Source of the DNA: Streptomyces sp. WMMC500
Lineage (GTDB): Bacteria > Actinomycetota > Actinomycetes > Streptomycetales > Streptomycetaceae
Reading direction: 5' to 3'
NCBI RefSeq assembly: GCF_027497195.1
Contig: NZ_CP114905.1
Coordinates: 6,397,001-6,461,000, forward strand
DNA: 64,000 nt
The translations under genes were made by a program, and so were the position numbers. Numbering within the stretch: position 1 is the first letter of the stretch; every line of letters begins with the position of its first letter. The notes under the pieces are model-generated. The model was given only the letters and a program-made list of their open reading frames with translations, ran no database searches and was not told where the DNA came from. Positions 26,869-35,909 of the stretch are shown piece after piece.

Positions 26869-29478
26869 TCAGCCCTGCCCGTCGCGCGCCTGCGCGCGCA
26901 GCGCGCGCGCCAGGTCGTCGCGCGCCTCCCGCACCAGCCGCCGCAGCGCCGGCGGCGCCGAGCCCTCGGTGTCGCGCAGCCACGTGTCCGTCGCCTCCAG
27001 CGTCCCCTCGTGCGCCTGCAGCGCCGGGTAGAGGCCCCGTACGACCGCCATGGCGCTCTCGATCGTCCGCTCCCGCCAGATCCGCTCGATCGCCTCGAAG
27101 TACCGCGGCGCGTACGGCGCGAGGAGGTCCCGCTGCCCGGGCCGGGTGAAGCCGGAGATCGTCGCCTCGACGATCGCGTTGGACAGCTCGTCGGAGTCGA
27201 CGACCGCCTTCCAGGCCGCCTCCTTGACCCGCGCGTCCGGCCGGGCGGCCAGGCAGCGGACCTGGTGGCGCCTGCCGGAGGCGGTGTCGTCGCGGGCCAG
27301 TTCCGCGTCGATGGCGGCCGTGTCGGCGGCGCCGTGCGCGGCCAGCGGGAGCAGCACCTCCCAGCGCAGCTCCTGGTCGACGTCGAGACCGTCGATCTTC
27401 GCCTGCCCGTCGAGGAGGCCGCGCAGCAGTTGCAGGTCCTGCTCGGTGGAGGCGACGGAGGCGAAGAAACGGGCCCAGGCCAACTGGTGGTCGCTGCCGG
27501 GCGGCGCCAGCCGCAGCTCGCCCAGCGCGCCCTCGGCGAGGGTCTGTTCGGCCTCGGCGCGGTGCCCGGGGGCGGCGTAGTGGTCGACGGTGTAGTGGGC
27601 CTGCTGGTGGAGGCCCTGGAGTACGCCGATGTCGGTCTCGCGGCCGGCGAAGCGCAGCACGAGGCCCAGGTAGTCGCGGGCGGGCATCAGACCGTCGCGG
27701 GTGAGGTCCCAGGCGGCGGCCCACAGCAGGGCACGGGCGAGGGGGTCGGTGACCTCGCCGAGGCGTTCGCGCACGGTGTCGAGCGAGTCCTCGTCGAAGC
27801 GGGCCTTGCAGAAGGTCAGGTCGTCGTCGTTGACGAGGATCAGCTCCGGGCGCGGCTGCCCGGCCAGCTCGGCGACGACCGCGTGCCCGTCGGTGACGTC
27901 GACCTCGGCGCGCGCGTAGCGCACCAGCTCCCCGGACGCGCCCGGCTGCGCGTACAGCCCGACGGCCACCCGGTGCGGCCGCGGCGGCGCCCCGGCCGCG
28001 GCGGGGCCCGGGCCGGTCGCGGGGCCCTCGCGCAGGACCGCCAGCTCGGTGATCCGGTCGCCCGCGTCGTACGTCGCCTGCGGCGTGAGGGTGTCGACGC
28101 CGGCGGTCTGCAGCCACGACCGGGCCCACGCCGACATGTCCCGGCCCGAGGTCTCCGCCAGCGCCGCCAGCAGGTCGGCGAGGCGGGTGTTGCGGAAGGC
28201 GTGCCGCTTGAAGTAGCGGCGGGCGCCCTCCATGAAGGCGTCCCTGCCGACGTACGCGACGAGCTGCTTGAGCACCGCGGCGCCCTTGGCGTACGTGATG
28301 CCGTCGAAGTTGAGCTTGGCGGCCTCCAGGTCCGGGATGTCGGCCGTGATCGGGTGCGTCGTCGGCAGTTGGTCGGCCCGGTACGCCCACGCCTTGCGGC
28401 GGTTGGCGAAGGTGATCCAGCTCCCCGTGAACCGGGTGGCCTCCGCGAGCGCCAGCGCGCCCATGTAGTCGGCGAACGACTCCTTGAGCCACAGGTCGTC
28501 CCACCACTCCATGGTCACCAGGTCGCCGAACCACATGTGCGCCATCTCGTGCAGCACGACGTTCGCCCGGCGCTCGTACGCCGCGTCGGTGACCTTGCCG
28601 CGGAAGACGAACTCCTCGCGGAAGGTGACGAGACCGGGGTTCTCCATGGCGCCGATGTTGTACTCCGGCACGAACGCCTGGTCGTACTTGCCCCAGGGGT
28701 ACGGGTAGTCGAAGTGGTCGTGGAAGAAGTCCAGGCCCTGCTTGGTGACGGTGAAGACGTCGTCGGCGTCGAAGTGCCGGGCGAGCGACCTGCGGCACAG
28801 CGCGCCGAGCGGCACCACCAGCTCCCGCCCGTCGTCGAGGGTGCGCGTGTAGCGGTCCTCCAGGTGGGCGTACGGGCCGGCGACGACGGCCGTGATGTAC
28901 GTGGAGATCGGCTTCGTCGGCTCGAACCGCCAGGTCGCGAAGGTGTCCTGGTGCCGCTCGGGGCGGCCGGCCGGCGCCGCGCCGGAGAGCACCGTCCAGT
29001 GCGCGGGGGCGGTGACGGTGAAGGTGAACGGGGCCTTGAGGTCCGGCTGTTCGAAGGTGGCGAACACGCGGCGGGCGTCGGCCGGCTCGTACTGCGTGTA
29101 GAGGTAGACCTCGCCGTCCTCGGGGTCGACGAAGCGGTGCATGCCCTCGCCGGTGCGGCTGAACGCGCAACGCGCGTCGACCACGACCTCGTTCTCCGCC
29201 GCCAGGTCCTCCAGCGCGATCCGGGAGCCGTCGAAGACCGCCCCGGGGTCGAGGTCCCGGCCGTTGAGGGACACCGCGGTCACGTCGGGGGCGACGAGGT
29301 CGAGGAAGGTCGCCGCGCCGGGCTGGGCGCAGCGGAACCGCACGGTGGTCACCGACCGGAAGGGTCCGGGGTCGGGGGCCACCGCCGTGCGCAGGTCGAG
29401 CTCGACCTCGTACGCCTCGACCTCCAGCAGCCGCGCGCGCTCCCGGGCCTCCTCGCGGGTCAGGTTCTCACCGGGCAC
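26869..29478 (-). CDS. pepN: Aminopeptidase N (M1 zinc metallopeptidase), copy 2
   Basis: A second complete PepN of 869 aa, paralogous along its whole length to the one at 12432-15002. It shares the opening LTREEARERARLLEVEAY, GAMENPG, the zinc site His310-Glu-Met-Ala-His314 with WFGDLVTMEWWDDLW, and LKESFAD for the third ligand. Between the second and third tryptophan-rich segments it has KESFADYMGALAL where copy 1 has NESFATYSSTACL, so the two differ near the substrate pocket. It lies 37 bp after an amino-acid permease gene and is probably co-transcribed with it, which suggests a peptide/amino-acid recycling unit. The duplication is old, since the two proteins are clearly diverged. Confidence 0.94.
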   Translation of the reverse strand: MPGENLTREEARERARLLEVEAYEVELDLRTAVAPDPGPFRSVTTVRFRCAQPGAATFLDLVAPDVTAVSLNGRDLDPGAVFDGSRIALEDLAAENEVVVDARCAFSRTGEGMHRFVDPEDGEVYLYTQYEPADARRVFATFEQPDLKAPFTFTVTAPAHWTVLSGAAPAGRPERHQDTFATWRFEPTKPISTYITAVVAGPYAHLEDRYTRTLDDGRELVVPLGALCRRSLARHFDADDVFTVTKQGLDFFHDHFDYPYPWGKYDQAFVPEYNIGAMENPGLVTFREEFVFRGKVTDAAYERRANVVLHEMAHMWFGDLVTMEWWDDLWLKESFADYMGALALAEATRFTGSWITFANRRKAWAYRADQLPTTHPITADIPDLEAAKLNFDGITYAKGAAVLKQLVAYVGRDAFMEGARRYFKRHAFRNTRLADLLAALAETSGRDMSAWARSWLQTAGVDTLTPQATYDAGDRITELAVLREGPATGPGPAAAGAPPRPHRVAVGLYAQPGASGELVRYARAEVDVTDGHAVVAELAGQPRPELILVNDDDLTFCKARFDEDSLDTVRERLGEVTDPLARALLWAAAWDLTRDGLMPARDYLGLVLRFAGRETDIGVLQGLHQQAHYTVDHYAAPGHRAEAEQTLAEGALGELRLAPPGSDHQLAWARFFASVASTEQDLQLLRGLLDGQAKIDGLDVDQELRWEVLLPLAAHGAADTAAIDAELARDDTASGRRHQVRCLAARPDARVKEAAWKAVVDSDELSNAIVEATISGFTRPGQRDLLAPYAPRYFEAIERIWRERTIESAMAVVRGLYPALQAHEGTLEATDTWLRDTEGSAPPALRRLVREARDDLARALRAQARDGQG

Positions 29479-29515
29479 GGGGGGACTCCTTCGTCTCGCA
29501 GGTCCGACAGCGAAA

Positions 29516-30988
29516 TCATGTCATGCGGGTACCCCCGCGGCGGTGCTGACGTACCAGGCCCGCGAGCGACAGCGCCACCGTCAGACCCGCCGTGGTCAGC
29601 AACTGCGTCCGGGAGTCCGGCTCGCGCAGCATCAGCACCAGGATCCCTCCCATGGCGGCCAGCGCCGCCCAGGTCAGGTACGGGTACGCCCACATCCGCA
29701 CCGTCAGCAGCTCCGGCGCCTCGCGCTCCAGGCGGCGGCGGGTGCGCAACTGGGCGACGGCGGTGAACGCCCAGACCACGAGGATGGCGGCGCCGGTCAT
29801 GTTCAGCAGCCACTGGAAGAGCGTGTCGGGCCAGCGGTAGCTGAGCAGCACGGCGGCGAAGCCGAAGGAGCAGGTGGCGACGACCGCGCGGCGCGGCACG
29901 CGGCCGGTGAGCCGGCCCAGGAAGCGCGGGCCCTGGCCGCGGGCGACCAGGGAGTACGCCATGCGCGAGGCGCCGTAGATGTTGGCGTTCATCGCGGAGA
30001 GCAGGGCCACCAGCACGACGACGTTCATCACCTGGCCGGCGGCCGGGATGCCGAGGTGGTCGAGCGCGGCGGCGTACGGGCCGGACTTCACCGTCGGGTC
30101 GTCCCAGGGGATCAGCGCGACGACGACCAGCATCGAGCCGACGTAGAAGATCGCGATCCGGTACATCGCGGTGCGCACCGCGCGGGCGACGCCGCGCCGC
30201 GGGTTGTCGGACTCGGCGGCGGCGATCGTCACGTTCTCCAGCCCGCCGTACGCGAAGACGGAGGCGAGCAGGCCGACGAGCAGCCCCTCGGAGCCGTTCG
30301 GCAGGAAGCCGTCGCCCGCACCCGTGAGGTTGCCGGTGCCGGGCGAGTCGGTGCCGGGCAGCAGGCCGAGCACGGCCAGCAGGCCGAGGGCGAGGAAGGC
30401 GGTGATCGCCGCGACCTTCAGCCCGGCGAACCAGAACTCGGCCTCTCCGAAGTTGCCGACCGCCGCCAGGTTCGTGACGCAGAAGACGGCCATGAACAGC
30501 AGGACCCACATCCAGGACTCGGTGCCCGGCAGCCAGCCCGTGACGATCTGCGAGGCGCCGATGGCCTCCACGGCGATGGCGACGCCCAGCAGCGACCAGA
30601 ACATCCAGCCGGAGGTGAACCCCGCCCACGGGCCGAGCGCCCGCTCGGCGTGGACGGAGAAGGAGCCGGAGGCGGGGTTGGCGGCGGACATCTCGCCGAG
30701 CATCCGCATCACGAGCATGACGAGCAGCCCGGAGACGGCGTAGGCGAGGACGATGCCGGGGCCCGCCGCGGCGATGCCGGCGCCGGAGCCGACGAAGAGC
30801 CCGGCGCCGATCACGCCGCCGAGGGCGATCATCGTCAGGTGGCGCTGCTTGAGGCCGGTGCCCAGCGCGGTCGGCACGGGGGCGGGGGGCGCCGCGGCGG
30901 TGGCCGTCTCTGCGGTGACCGCTTCTGAGGAGGCCGCGGTGGCCGGGGTCGGGCTCGCGGCGCCGTCGGCGTGGGGGGATGTGCTCAT
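29516..30988 (-). CDS. APC-family amino-acid permease
   Basis: A cytoplasmic-membrane transporter with about 12 membrane helices, 490 aa. The start at 30988 (MSTSPHADGAAS) has AGGAC upstream; the longer open frame to 31291 is not convincing. After a 45-residue Ala/Thr-rich cytoplasmic tail comes LKQRHLTMIALGGVIGAGLFVGSG, the first helix and substrate motif of the AnsP/GabP/ProY amino-acid:proton symporter group. FAYGGLENVTIAAAESDNPRR is the conserved segment after helix 6. The substrate cannot be fixed further. It is the first gene of an operon with aminopeptidase copy 2, suggesting uptake of amino acids linked to peptide breakdown. Confidence 0.9.
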   Translation of the reverse strand: MSTSPHADGAASPTPATAASSEAVTAETATAAAPPAPVPTALGTGLKQRHLTMIALGGVIGAGLFVGSGAGIAAAGPGIVLAYAVSGLLVMLVMRMLGEMSAANPASGSFSVHAERALGPWAGFTSGWMFWSLLGVAIAVEAIGASQIVTGWLPGTESWMWVLLFMAVFCVTNLAAVGNFGEAEFWFAGLKVAAITAFLALGLLAVLGLLPGTDSPGTGNLTGAGDGFLPNGSEGLLVGLLASVFAYGGLENVTIAAAESDNPRRGVARAVRTAMYRIAIFYVGSMLVVVALIPWDDPTVKSGPYAAALDHLGIPAAGQVMNVVVLVALLSAMNANIYGASRMAYSLVARGQGPRFLGRLTGRVPRRAVVATCSFGFAAVLLSYRWPDTLFQWLLNMTGAAILVVWAFTAVAQLRTRRRLEREAPELLTVRMWAYPYLTWAALAAMGGILVLMLREPDSRTQLLTTAGLTVALSLAGLVRQHRRGGTRMT

Positions 30989-31338
30989 GCTCGTGTCCTG
31001 GGGGGTAGTGCGTGGCGACGACCCAGTGTGCGGCATCGCGCCCGGCGCGGGCCGCGGCCGGCGAGCCGGCGTTGGAGGGGTTCCACAGCGGGAGTCGGGC
31101 GTGGGGCCGGGCAGTTGGGCCGGCGCGAAACCAGATCCCGGTGTGGCGTATCTCACGTGACCTGCTCGGATGCCGGAATCGCGGTCCTCGGGCCGGTGGC
31201 CGCGGCGGTGCGGGGGAGTGACAGGTATGTGCGGGGCGGGTTGGCACCTTTCCACGGTGATCGGCCCGGGGCCGTCGGTTAGCGTACGCACGTCCCCGTA
31301 CCCCGCGGCGGACCCGTGAACCGAGACCGGAGAACCCG
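30989..31338. other. Divergent intergenic region, permease / bioY
   Basis: A 350-bp stretch without a gene. A -10-like TAGCGT at 31280-31285 lies 53 nt before the bioY start. Towards the permease I see no clear promoter. I do not see a biotin-type operator that I could name. Confidence 0.4.
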
Positions 31339-31956
31339 ATGAGCACTGCCGCCGTGTCCACCCCGCACGCCGTCCGCCCCGGCGCCGTACTCGCCGACGT
31401 GCTGCCCGCCTCGACCGCGGCCCGCGCCCGGCTGCGCGACGCCGCGCTCGTGTGCGGCGGCGCGGCGCTCACCGGCGCCGCCGCCCAGCTCGCCGTGCCG
31501 GTGCCCGGCTCGCCGGTGCCGGTCACCGGGCAGACCTTCGCCGCGCTGCTCGTCGGCGCCTCGCTGGGCACCGGCCGGGCGTTCCTCTCCCTCGCGCTCT
31601 ACGCGGTCGCGGGCGTGGCCGGGATGCCGTGGTTCGCGGAGGGCTCCTCGGGGTGGGGCATGCCTTCGTTCGGCTACGTCCTCGGGATGCTGCTCGCCGC
31701 CGCGGCCGTCGGCGCGCTGGCCCGCCGCGGCGGCGACCGCGACGTGTGGCGCACGGCGGGCACGATGGTCCTGGGCAGCGTCGTCATCTACGCCGTGGGC
31801 GTGCCGTACCTGGCGCTCTCGCTGAACGTCTCCGCCGCCGAGGCGGTCTCCCTCGGCCTCACCCCGTACCTCCTCGGTGACGCCCTGAAGGCCGCCCTCG
31901 CCATGGGCGCGCTGCCCGCCGCCTGGCACGTCGCCGGGCGCGCGCACCGGGGCTGA
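31339..31956 (+). CDS. bioY: Biotin transporter BioY (substrate-binding S component)
   Basis: The membrane S component of an energy-coupling-factor biotin transporter, 205 aa. Six hydrophobic segments are present with the family signatures VPVPGSPVPVTGQTFAALLVG, SLALYAVAGVAGMPWFAEGSSG and FGYVLGMLLAAAAVG. The ATPase and T components are not adjacent, so it either works alone or recruits shared modules encoded elsewhere, as is known for some BioY proteins. The start at ATG 31339 follows the purine-rich GACCGGAGA. rpiB follows 24 bp downstream but seems to have its own promoter. Confidence 0.9.
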   Translation: MSTAAVSTPHAVRPGAVLADVLPASTAARARLRDAALVCGGAALTGAAAQLAVPVPGSPVPVTGQTFAALLVGASLGTGRAFLSLALYAVAGVAGMPWFAEGSSGWGMPSFGYVLGMLLAAAAVGALARRGGDRDVWRTAGTMVLGSVVIYAVGVPYLALSLNVSAAEAVSLGLTPYLLGDALKAALAMGALPAAWHVAGRAHRG

Positions 31957-31967
31957 CCGGGGGCCCG

Positions 31968-31973
31968 TAGACT
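31968..31973 (+). promoter_or_regulatory. -10 element TAGACT for leaderless rpiB mRNA
   Basis: TAGACT ends 7 nt before the rpiB ATG at 31981 and no ribosome-binding site is visible, so transcription should start at or next to the A of the ATG. Confidence 0.6.
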
Positions 31974-31980
31974 CCGGGCC

Positions 31981-32466
31981 ATGCGCGTGTACCTCGGCAG
32001 CGACCATGCCGGCTACGAACTCAAGAACCACCTCCTCGGCTGGCTGAAGGAGCACGGGCACGAGCCCGTCGACTGCGGCCCGCTGATCTACGACGCCGAC
32101 GACGACTACCCGCCGTTCTGCCTGCGCGCCGCCGAGCGCACCGCCGCCGACCCCGGCAGCCTCGCGGTCGTCATCGGCGGCTCCGGCAACGGCGAGCAGA
32201 TCGCCGCCAACAAGGTGGCGGGCGTCCGCGCGGCGCTGGCGTGGAGCGAGGAGACGGCGCGGCTGGCGCGCGAGCACAACGACGCCAACGTCGTCGGCAT
32301 CGGCGCGCGGATGCACACGCGGGACGAGGCCACCAGCTTCGTCGAGGTGTTCCTCGCCACCCCGTACGCCGGCGAGGAGCGCCACCGGCGGCGCATCGAC
32401 ATGATCGGCGCGTACGAGAGCGGCGGCACGCTGCCCGACGTGCCGGCGCACCACCCGCAGCCGTAG
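31981..32466 (+). CDS. rpiB: Ribose-5-phosphate isomerase B
   Basis: Interconverts ribose-5-phosphate and ribulose-5-phosphate in the pentose phosphate pathway. 161 aa, typical for RpiB. The N-terminus MRVYLGSDHAGYELKNHL carries the phosphate-binding SDHAG motif, and the catalytic loop is GGSGNGEQIAANKV. Actinobacterial RpiB uses the glutamate seen here (GNGEQ) in place of the cysteine of the enterobacterial enzyme, from family knowledge. NDANVVGIGARM is also conserved. It probably has a leaderless mRNA (TAGACT 7 nt upstream). The Fpg/Nei gene follows 55 bp downstream. Confidence 0.94.
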   Translation: MRVYLGSDHAGYELKNHLLGWLKEHGHEPVDCGPLIYDADDDYPPFCLRAAERTAADPGSLAVVIGGSGNGEQIAANKVAGVRAALAWSEETARLAREHNDANVVGIGARMHTRDEATSFVEVFLATPYAGEERHRRRIDMIGAYESGGTLPDVPAHHPQP

Positions 32467-32521
32467 CGGCCGGGGGGGAGCGGGACGGCCGGGACGAGAC
32501 GGACAGGAGCGAGCTAGGCGC

Positions 32522-33358
32522 ATGCCCGAGGGTCACACCATCCACCGCCTGTCCGTCGAGTACGGCGTCCGCTTCGGCGGCCGGGCGGTGCGCGCGGCCA
32601 GCCCGCAGGGCAAGTTCGCCGACGGCGCCGCGCTCATCGACGGCTGCCGGCTCACCGGCACCGACGCACACGGCAAGCACCTCTTCCTCGGTTTCGGGCC
32701 CGTCGGCCACCTCCACGTCCACCTCGGCATCTACGGCAAGGTCGGCTTCGGCGACGGCCCCGCGCCGGCGCCCGTCGGCGCCGTCCGGCTGCGGCTGGCC
32801 ACCGGCGCCGGCTACGCCGACCTGCGCGGCCCGTCGGCGTGCGAGCTGGTCACCGAGGAGGAGAAGGACGCCGTGCACGCCCGGCTCGGCGACGACCCGC
32901 TGCGCGCCGGCGACGACGGCGAGGCGGCGTGGGCGCGGATCTCGCGCAGCCGCGCGCCGGTCGCCACGCTCCTCATGGACCAGCGGGTGATCTCCGGCGT
33001 CGGCAACATCTACCGCACCGAGGTCCTCTTCCGGCACGGCATCGACCCGTACCGCTTCCGGCACGGCATCGACCCGTACCGCGCGGGCCGCGACCTCGGC
33101 CGCGCCGCCTGGGAGGCGGTCTGGGCGGACCTGGCGGTGCTGATGCGCGCGGGCGTGCGCACCGGGCGCATCGACACCGTACGGCCCGAGCACATGCCCG
33201 AGGCGATGGGCCGCCCGCCGCGCGTCGACGGGCACGGCGGCGAGGTCTACATCTACCGCCGCGCGGGCCGCCCCTGCCACCTCTGCGGCACCGACGTGCG
33301 CACCGCCACCCTCGCCGCGCGCAACCTCTTCTGGTGTCCCACGTGCCAGCCCACGTGA
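32522..33358 (+). CDS. Fpg/Nei-family DNA glycosylase-lyase with internal duplication
   Basis: A base-excision repair enzyme for oxidised bases, 278 aa. The mature N-terminal proline nucleophile and glutamate are present in MPEGHTIHRL, the Nei-type opening. A catalytic lysine is in DAHGKHLFL and the helix-two-turn-helix motif in ISGVGNIYRTEVLFR. A C-terminal zinc finger is present (CHLCGT ... CPTC). Directly after the H2TH motif the nine residues FRHGIDPYR occur twice in tandem, encoded by a perfect 27-bp DNA duplication (33029-33082), so the loop is nine residues longer than in the family. The start at ATG 32522 is required by the chemistry (Met removal exposes Pro2). The substrate preference is unknown. 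Confidence 0.93.
   Translation: MPEGHTIHRLSVEYGVRFGGRAVRAASPQGKFADGAALIDGCRLTGTDAHGKHLFLGFGPVGHLHVHLGIYGKVGFGDGPAPAPVGAVRLRLATGAGYADLRGPSACELVTEEEKDAVHARLGDDPLRAGDDGEAAWARISRSRAPVATLLMDQRVISGVGNIYRTEVLFRHGIDPYRFRHGIDPYRAGRDLGRAAWEAVWADLAVLMRAGVRTGRIDTVRPEHMPEAMGRPPRVDGHGGEVYIYRRAGRPCHLCGTDVRTATLAARNLFWCPTCQPT
33029..33082 (+). repeat. Perfect 27-bp in-frame tandem duplication in the Fpg/Nei gene
   Basis: 33029-33055 and 33056-33082 are identical and encode FRHGIDPYR twice. Identity at all third codon positions indicates a very recent event, or an assembly artefact. Confidence 0.95.
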
Positions 33359-33489
33359 CCCTCGTCCCAACTGCGAGCGGGCAGGCTCTCTCTCGTTCCC
33401 TCCGAGGTGAATTCGCATACGATTCCGGCAGTGCCGCCCGAAGAGTGCGGTCGGCACGCCGCGAATCGACGCCCGACGCGGCGGGTGGA

Positions 33490-33495
33490 TAGGGT
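33490..33495 (+). promoter_or_regulatory. -10 element TAGGGT for the SpoIIE-type phosphatase
   Basis: TAGGGT ends 8 nt before the ATG at 33504 with no ribosome-binding site between them, suggesting a leaderless or nearly leaderless mRNA. Confidence 0.5.
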
Positions 33496-33503
33496 CCCGG
33501 GGC

Positions 33504-34646
33504 ATGGCCGGAGGCGCGGGTTCCACCTCGCAAGCGGCCCGGTGGCACAAGACGCTGCACCGGGCCCGCGTCGGCGTGCGCAGGGCCGGTGTCGACTACT
33601 TCCGCGGCGAGGGCTCCGACTGGCTGGCCCTCGTCGTCCTCCTGCTGACCATCCCGGCGCTCGCCGCCGGCACGATCCTCTCGGCGGCCTGGGTCTCGCC
33701 GGGCGCGCTGGCGCTGCCGATCTTCATCGGCGGCCTGGTGCTGCGGCCCGCCAGCCTCCTCGCGCTGTACGCCGCGTCCGCCACCGCGCTGATCGTCGAG
33801 GCGATGCTCCTCGGCCCGTACGCCGAAGGCCCGGCCCGGGTGACACCGGGCGACGTGCTCGTCATCGCCTCGGTCGGCCTGACGGGGCTGACCGTCGCGC
33901 AGTTCCGCAGCCGCGTCGGCGTGCCGTGGCGGCGCGGCGGCACGATGCTCTTCGACCTGCGCGAGCGGATCCGGGTGCAGAGCAAGCTGCCGCGGCTGCC
34001 GCGCGGCTGGCACGCCGAGATGTCGCTGCGCCCGGCCGGCGGCCAGTCCTTCTCCGGCGACTTCGTCGTCGCCGCCCGCACCCACGGCGGCCACATCCTG
34101 GAGGCCGTGCTCACCGACGTCTCCGGCAAGGGCATGGCGGCCGGCTCGCGGGCGCTGCTGCTCTCCGGCGCCTTCGGCGGGCTGCTCGGCTCGCTGCCGC
34201 CGCACGACTTCCTGCCCGCCGCCAACGGCTATCTGCTGCGCCAGGAGTGGCAGGAGGGCTTCGCCACCTCCGTGCACCTGGTGCTGGACCTGGAGTCCGG
34301 TGACTACGAGCTGTTCTCGGCGGGGCACGTGCCCGGTGTTCAGCTCAGCGCCGGCACGGGGCGCTGGGAGGAGAAGGGCGCGGAGGGGCCGCTGCTCGGC
34401 GTGGTGGAGGAGGCGCAGTTCGACCCGCTGAAGGGGACGCTGCGCCGCGGGGACGTGCTGATGCTCTTCTCGGACGGCCTGGTCGAGGCGCCGGACCGGG
34501 ATCTGACCGAGGGCATGGACCGGCTGATAGGCGAGGCGGACCACTACGCGTCGAGTACGTTCCGGGGCGCGGCCTGGCACCTGATCGAGAAGGTGGCCAA
34601 GGACGTCAAGGACGACCGGGCGCTGCTGCTGATCTGCCGCGAGTGA
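33504..34646 (+). CDS. Membrane PP2C/SpoIIE-type serine phosphatase
   Basis: A regulatory phosphatase of 380 aa. Residues 40-125 contain several hydrophobic helices (LALVVLLLTIPALAAG, ALPIFIGGLVLRPASLLALYA, VLVIASVGLTGLTV), so the catalytic part is tethered to the membrane. The C-terminal SpoIIE/PP2C domain shows SLRPAGGQSFSGDFVVA, AVLTDVSGKGMAAGS (metal-binding D-x-S-G-K-G), SAGHVPGV and LMLFSDGLVEA with a terminal DDRALLLI. Streptomycetes have many such phosphatases acting on anti-sigma antagonists; the partner is not encoded nearby. GDF replaces the usual GDW/GDF pair, which is acceptable for the family. Confidence 0.9.
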   Translation: MAGGAGSTSQAARWHKTLHRARVGVRRAGVDYFRGEGSDWLALVVLLLTIPALAAGTILSAAWVSPGALALPIFIGGLVLRPASLLALYAASATALIVEAMLLGPYAEGPARVTPGDVLVIASVGLTGLTVAQFRSRVGVPWRRGGTMLFDLRERIRVQSKLPRLPRGWHAEMSLRPAGGQSFSGDFVVAARTHGGHILEAVLTDVSGKGMAAGSRALLLSGAFGGLLGSLPPHDFLPAANGYLLRQEWQEGFATSVHLVLDLESGDYELFSAGHVPGVQLSAGTGRWEEKGAEGPLLGVVEEAQFDPLKGTLRRGDVLMLFSDGLVEAPDRDLTEGMDRLIGEADHYASSTFRGAAWHLIEKVAKDVKDDRALLLICRE

Positions 34647-34653
34647 GGCGTAC

Positions 34654-34700
34654 GGACCGGGGCGCTCGCGCGTCGCGGTCGCGCACGTACGCCCCGGTCC
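34654..34700. terminator. Bidirectional hairpin between phosphatase and antiporter genes
   Basis: An 11-bp perfect stem (GGACCGGGGCG at 34654-34664 with 34690-34700) around a GC-rich loop, between convergent stops. Confidence 0.65.
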
Positions 34701-34706
34701 CCGCGG

Positions 34707-35909
34707 TCAGTTGGCCGTGGCCGCCTCCGGCGCGGGTGCCGGTGCGGCGCCGCCCCCGGGCGGTCTGCCCCCGGGCAGGATGCGGGCCAGCCAGTGCGAC
34801 CGCCCGGCCGCCAGCGGCCCGAGCACGGCGAGCAGCAGCACGTACCCGGCGATGAACGGCGACAGCCGCCCGTCGAGGCCGGCGGTGGCGGCCATCGTGG
34901 CCAGGATCAGCGCGAACTCGCCGCGGGCCAGCAGCGTCAGCGCGATGTTCGACGCGGGCAGGGCCCCGAACCCGTAGAGCTTCGCGGCGGCGAGGCCCGC
35001 GGTCACGTTCATGACGATCGTCAGGAGCACCGCGAGGGCCACCGGGGCCGCGACCGAGGGCAGGTCGCCCGGGTCGATCGAGAGGCCGAAGCCGAAGAAG
35101 AAGAGGGCGCCGAAGGCGTCCCGCAGCGGGTGCACGAGCGTACGGATCCGGTCCGCGGACGTCGTGCTGCCGAGCATCAGGCCGACCATGAACGCGCCGA
35201 TGGCGTCCGCCACCCCGAACCACTCCGAGATCCCGGCGACCAGGACCGCGGCGCCGAGGAAGGAGATGACGAGCAGCTCGTTGTCGCGGGTGTCGAAGAG
35301 CCGGCCGACGACCTTGGTGCCGTAGCGCGCGAGGGTGGCCAGGGCCAGCAGGAACGCCAGCGCCTTGCCGGCCTGCAGGGCGGCCTCGCCGGGGCCTTCC
35401 GCGCCGGAGAGCACGGGCTGCAGCACGGCCAGGTAGACGGCGAGGAAGATGTCCTCGACCACGATGATGCCGAGGATGGGCCTGGTCTCGCCGTTGCCGA
35501 TCCGGCCCAGGTCGACGAGGATCTTCGTGACGATCGCGGACGAGGAGATGCCGAGCACACCCGCCAGCACCAGCGCCTCGGACGTGCCCCAGCCGAGCGC
35601 GAAGCCGAAGCCGAGTCCCGCGCCCACGTTGAGCAGCAGATAGACGCCGCCCACCTGGGCCATGCGGCGACCGCCCGACTTCAGGTCGTCCATGTGGAAT
35701 TCGAGGCCGAGGTAGAAAAGCAGCAGGACGAGGCCCAGAGCGGTGAGCATCTCCAGGTCGTGCGGGTCCTCGACCAGCACGATGCCGGGGGTGTTCGGGC
35801 CGAGCAGGATGCCGGCGAGGATGAAGAGCGGGATGGTGGGCAGCCCGATGCGGCTGCCGATGCGGGCGAGGATGGCGGCGGCCATGAAGGCTCCGCCCAT
35901 GGCGATCAA
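34707..35909 (-). CDS. Cation:proton antiporter (CPA2, KefB-like membrane domain)
   Basis: A membrane antiporter of about 400 aa with some 12 helices. Family motifs are GLPTIPLFILAGILLGPNTPG, LLLFYLGLEF, GVLGISSSAIVTKIL (the unwound-helix region) and FFFGFGLSIDP. It exchanges K+ or Na+ for H+; the ion is not deducible, and no TrkA-C regulatory partner is adjacent. The start is uncertain. TTG 35909 is the most upstream canonical start in the frame, but it has no ribosome-binding site at the right distance. A strong GGGAGG (complement of 35933-35938) lies 5 nt before an in-frame ATC at 35927, and an in-frame stop lies further upstream. ATC could be a non-standard start adding MGHADT to the protein. 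Confidence 0.88.
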   Translation of the reverse strand: MIAMGGAFMAAAILARIGSRIGLPTIPLFILAGILLGPNTPGIVLVEDPHDLEMLTALGLVLLLFYLGLEFHMDDLKSGGRRMAQVGGVYLLLNVGAGLGFGFALGWGTSEALVLAGVLGISSSAIVTKILVDLGRIGNGETRPILGIIVVEDIFLAVYLAVLQPVLSGAEGPGEAALQAGKALAFLLALATLARYGTKVVGRLFDTRDNELLVISFLGAAVLVAGISEWFGVADAIGAFMVGLMLGSTTSADRIRTLVHPLRDAFGALFFFGFGLSIDPGDLPSVAAPVALAVLLTIVMNVTAGLAAAKLYGFGALPASNIALTLLARGEFALILATMAATAGLDGRLSPFIAGYVLLLAVLGPLAAGRSHWLARILPGGRPPGGGAAPAPAPEAATAN

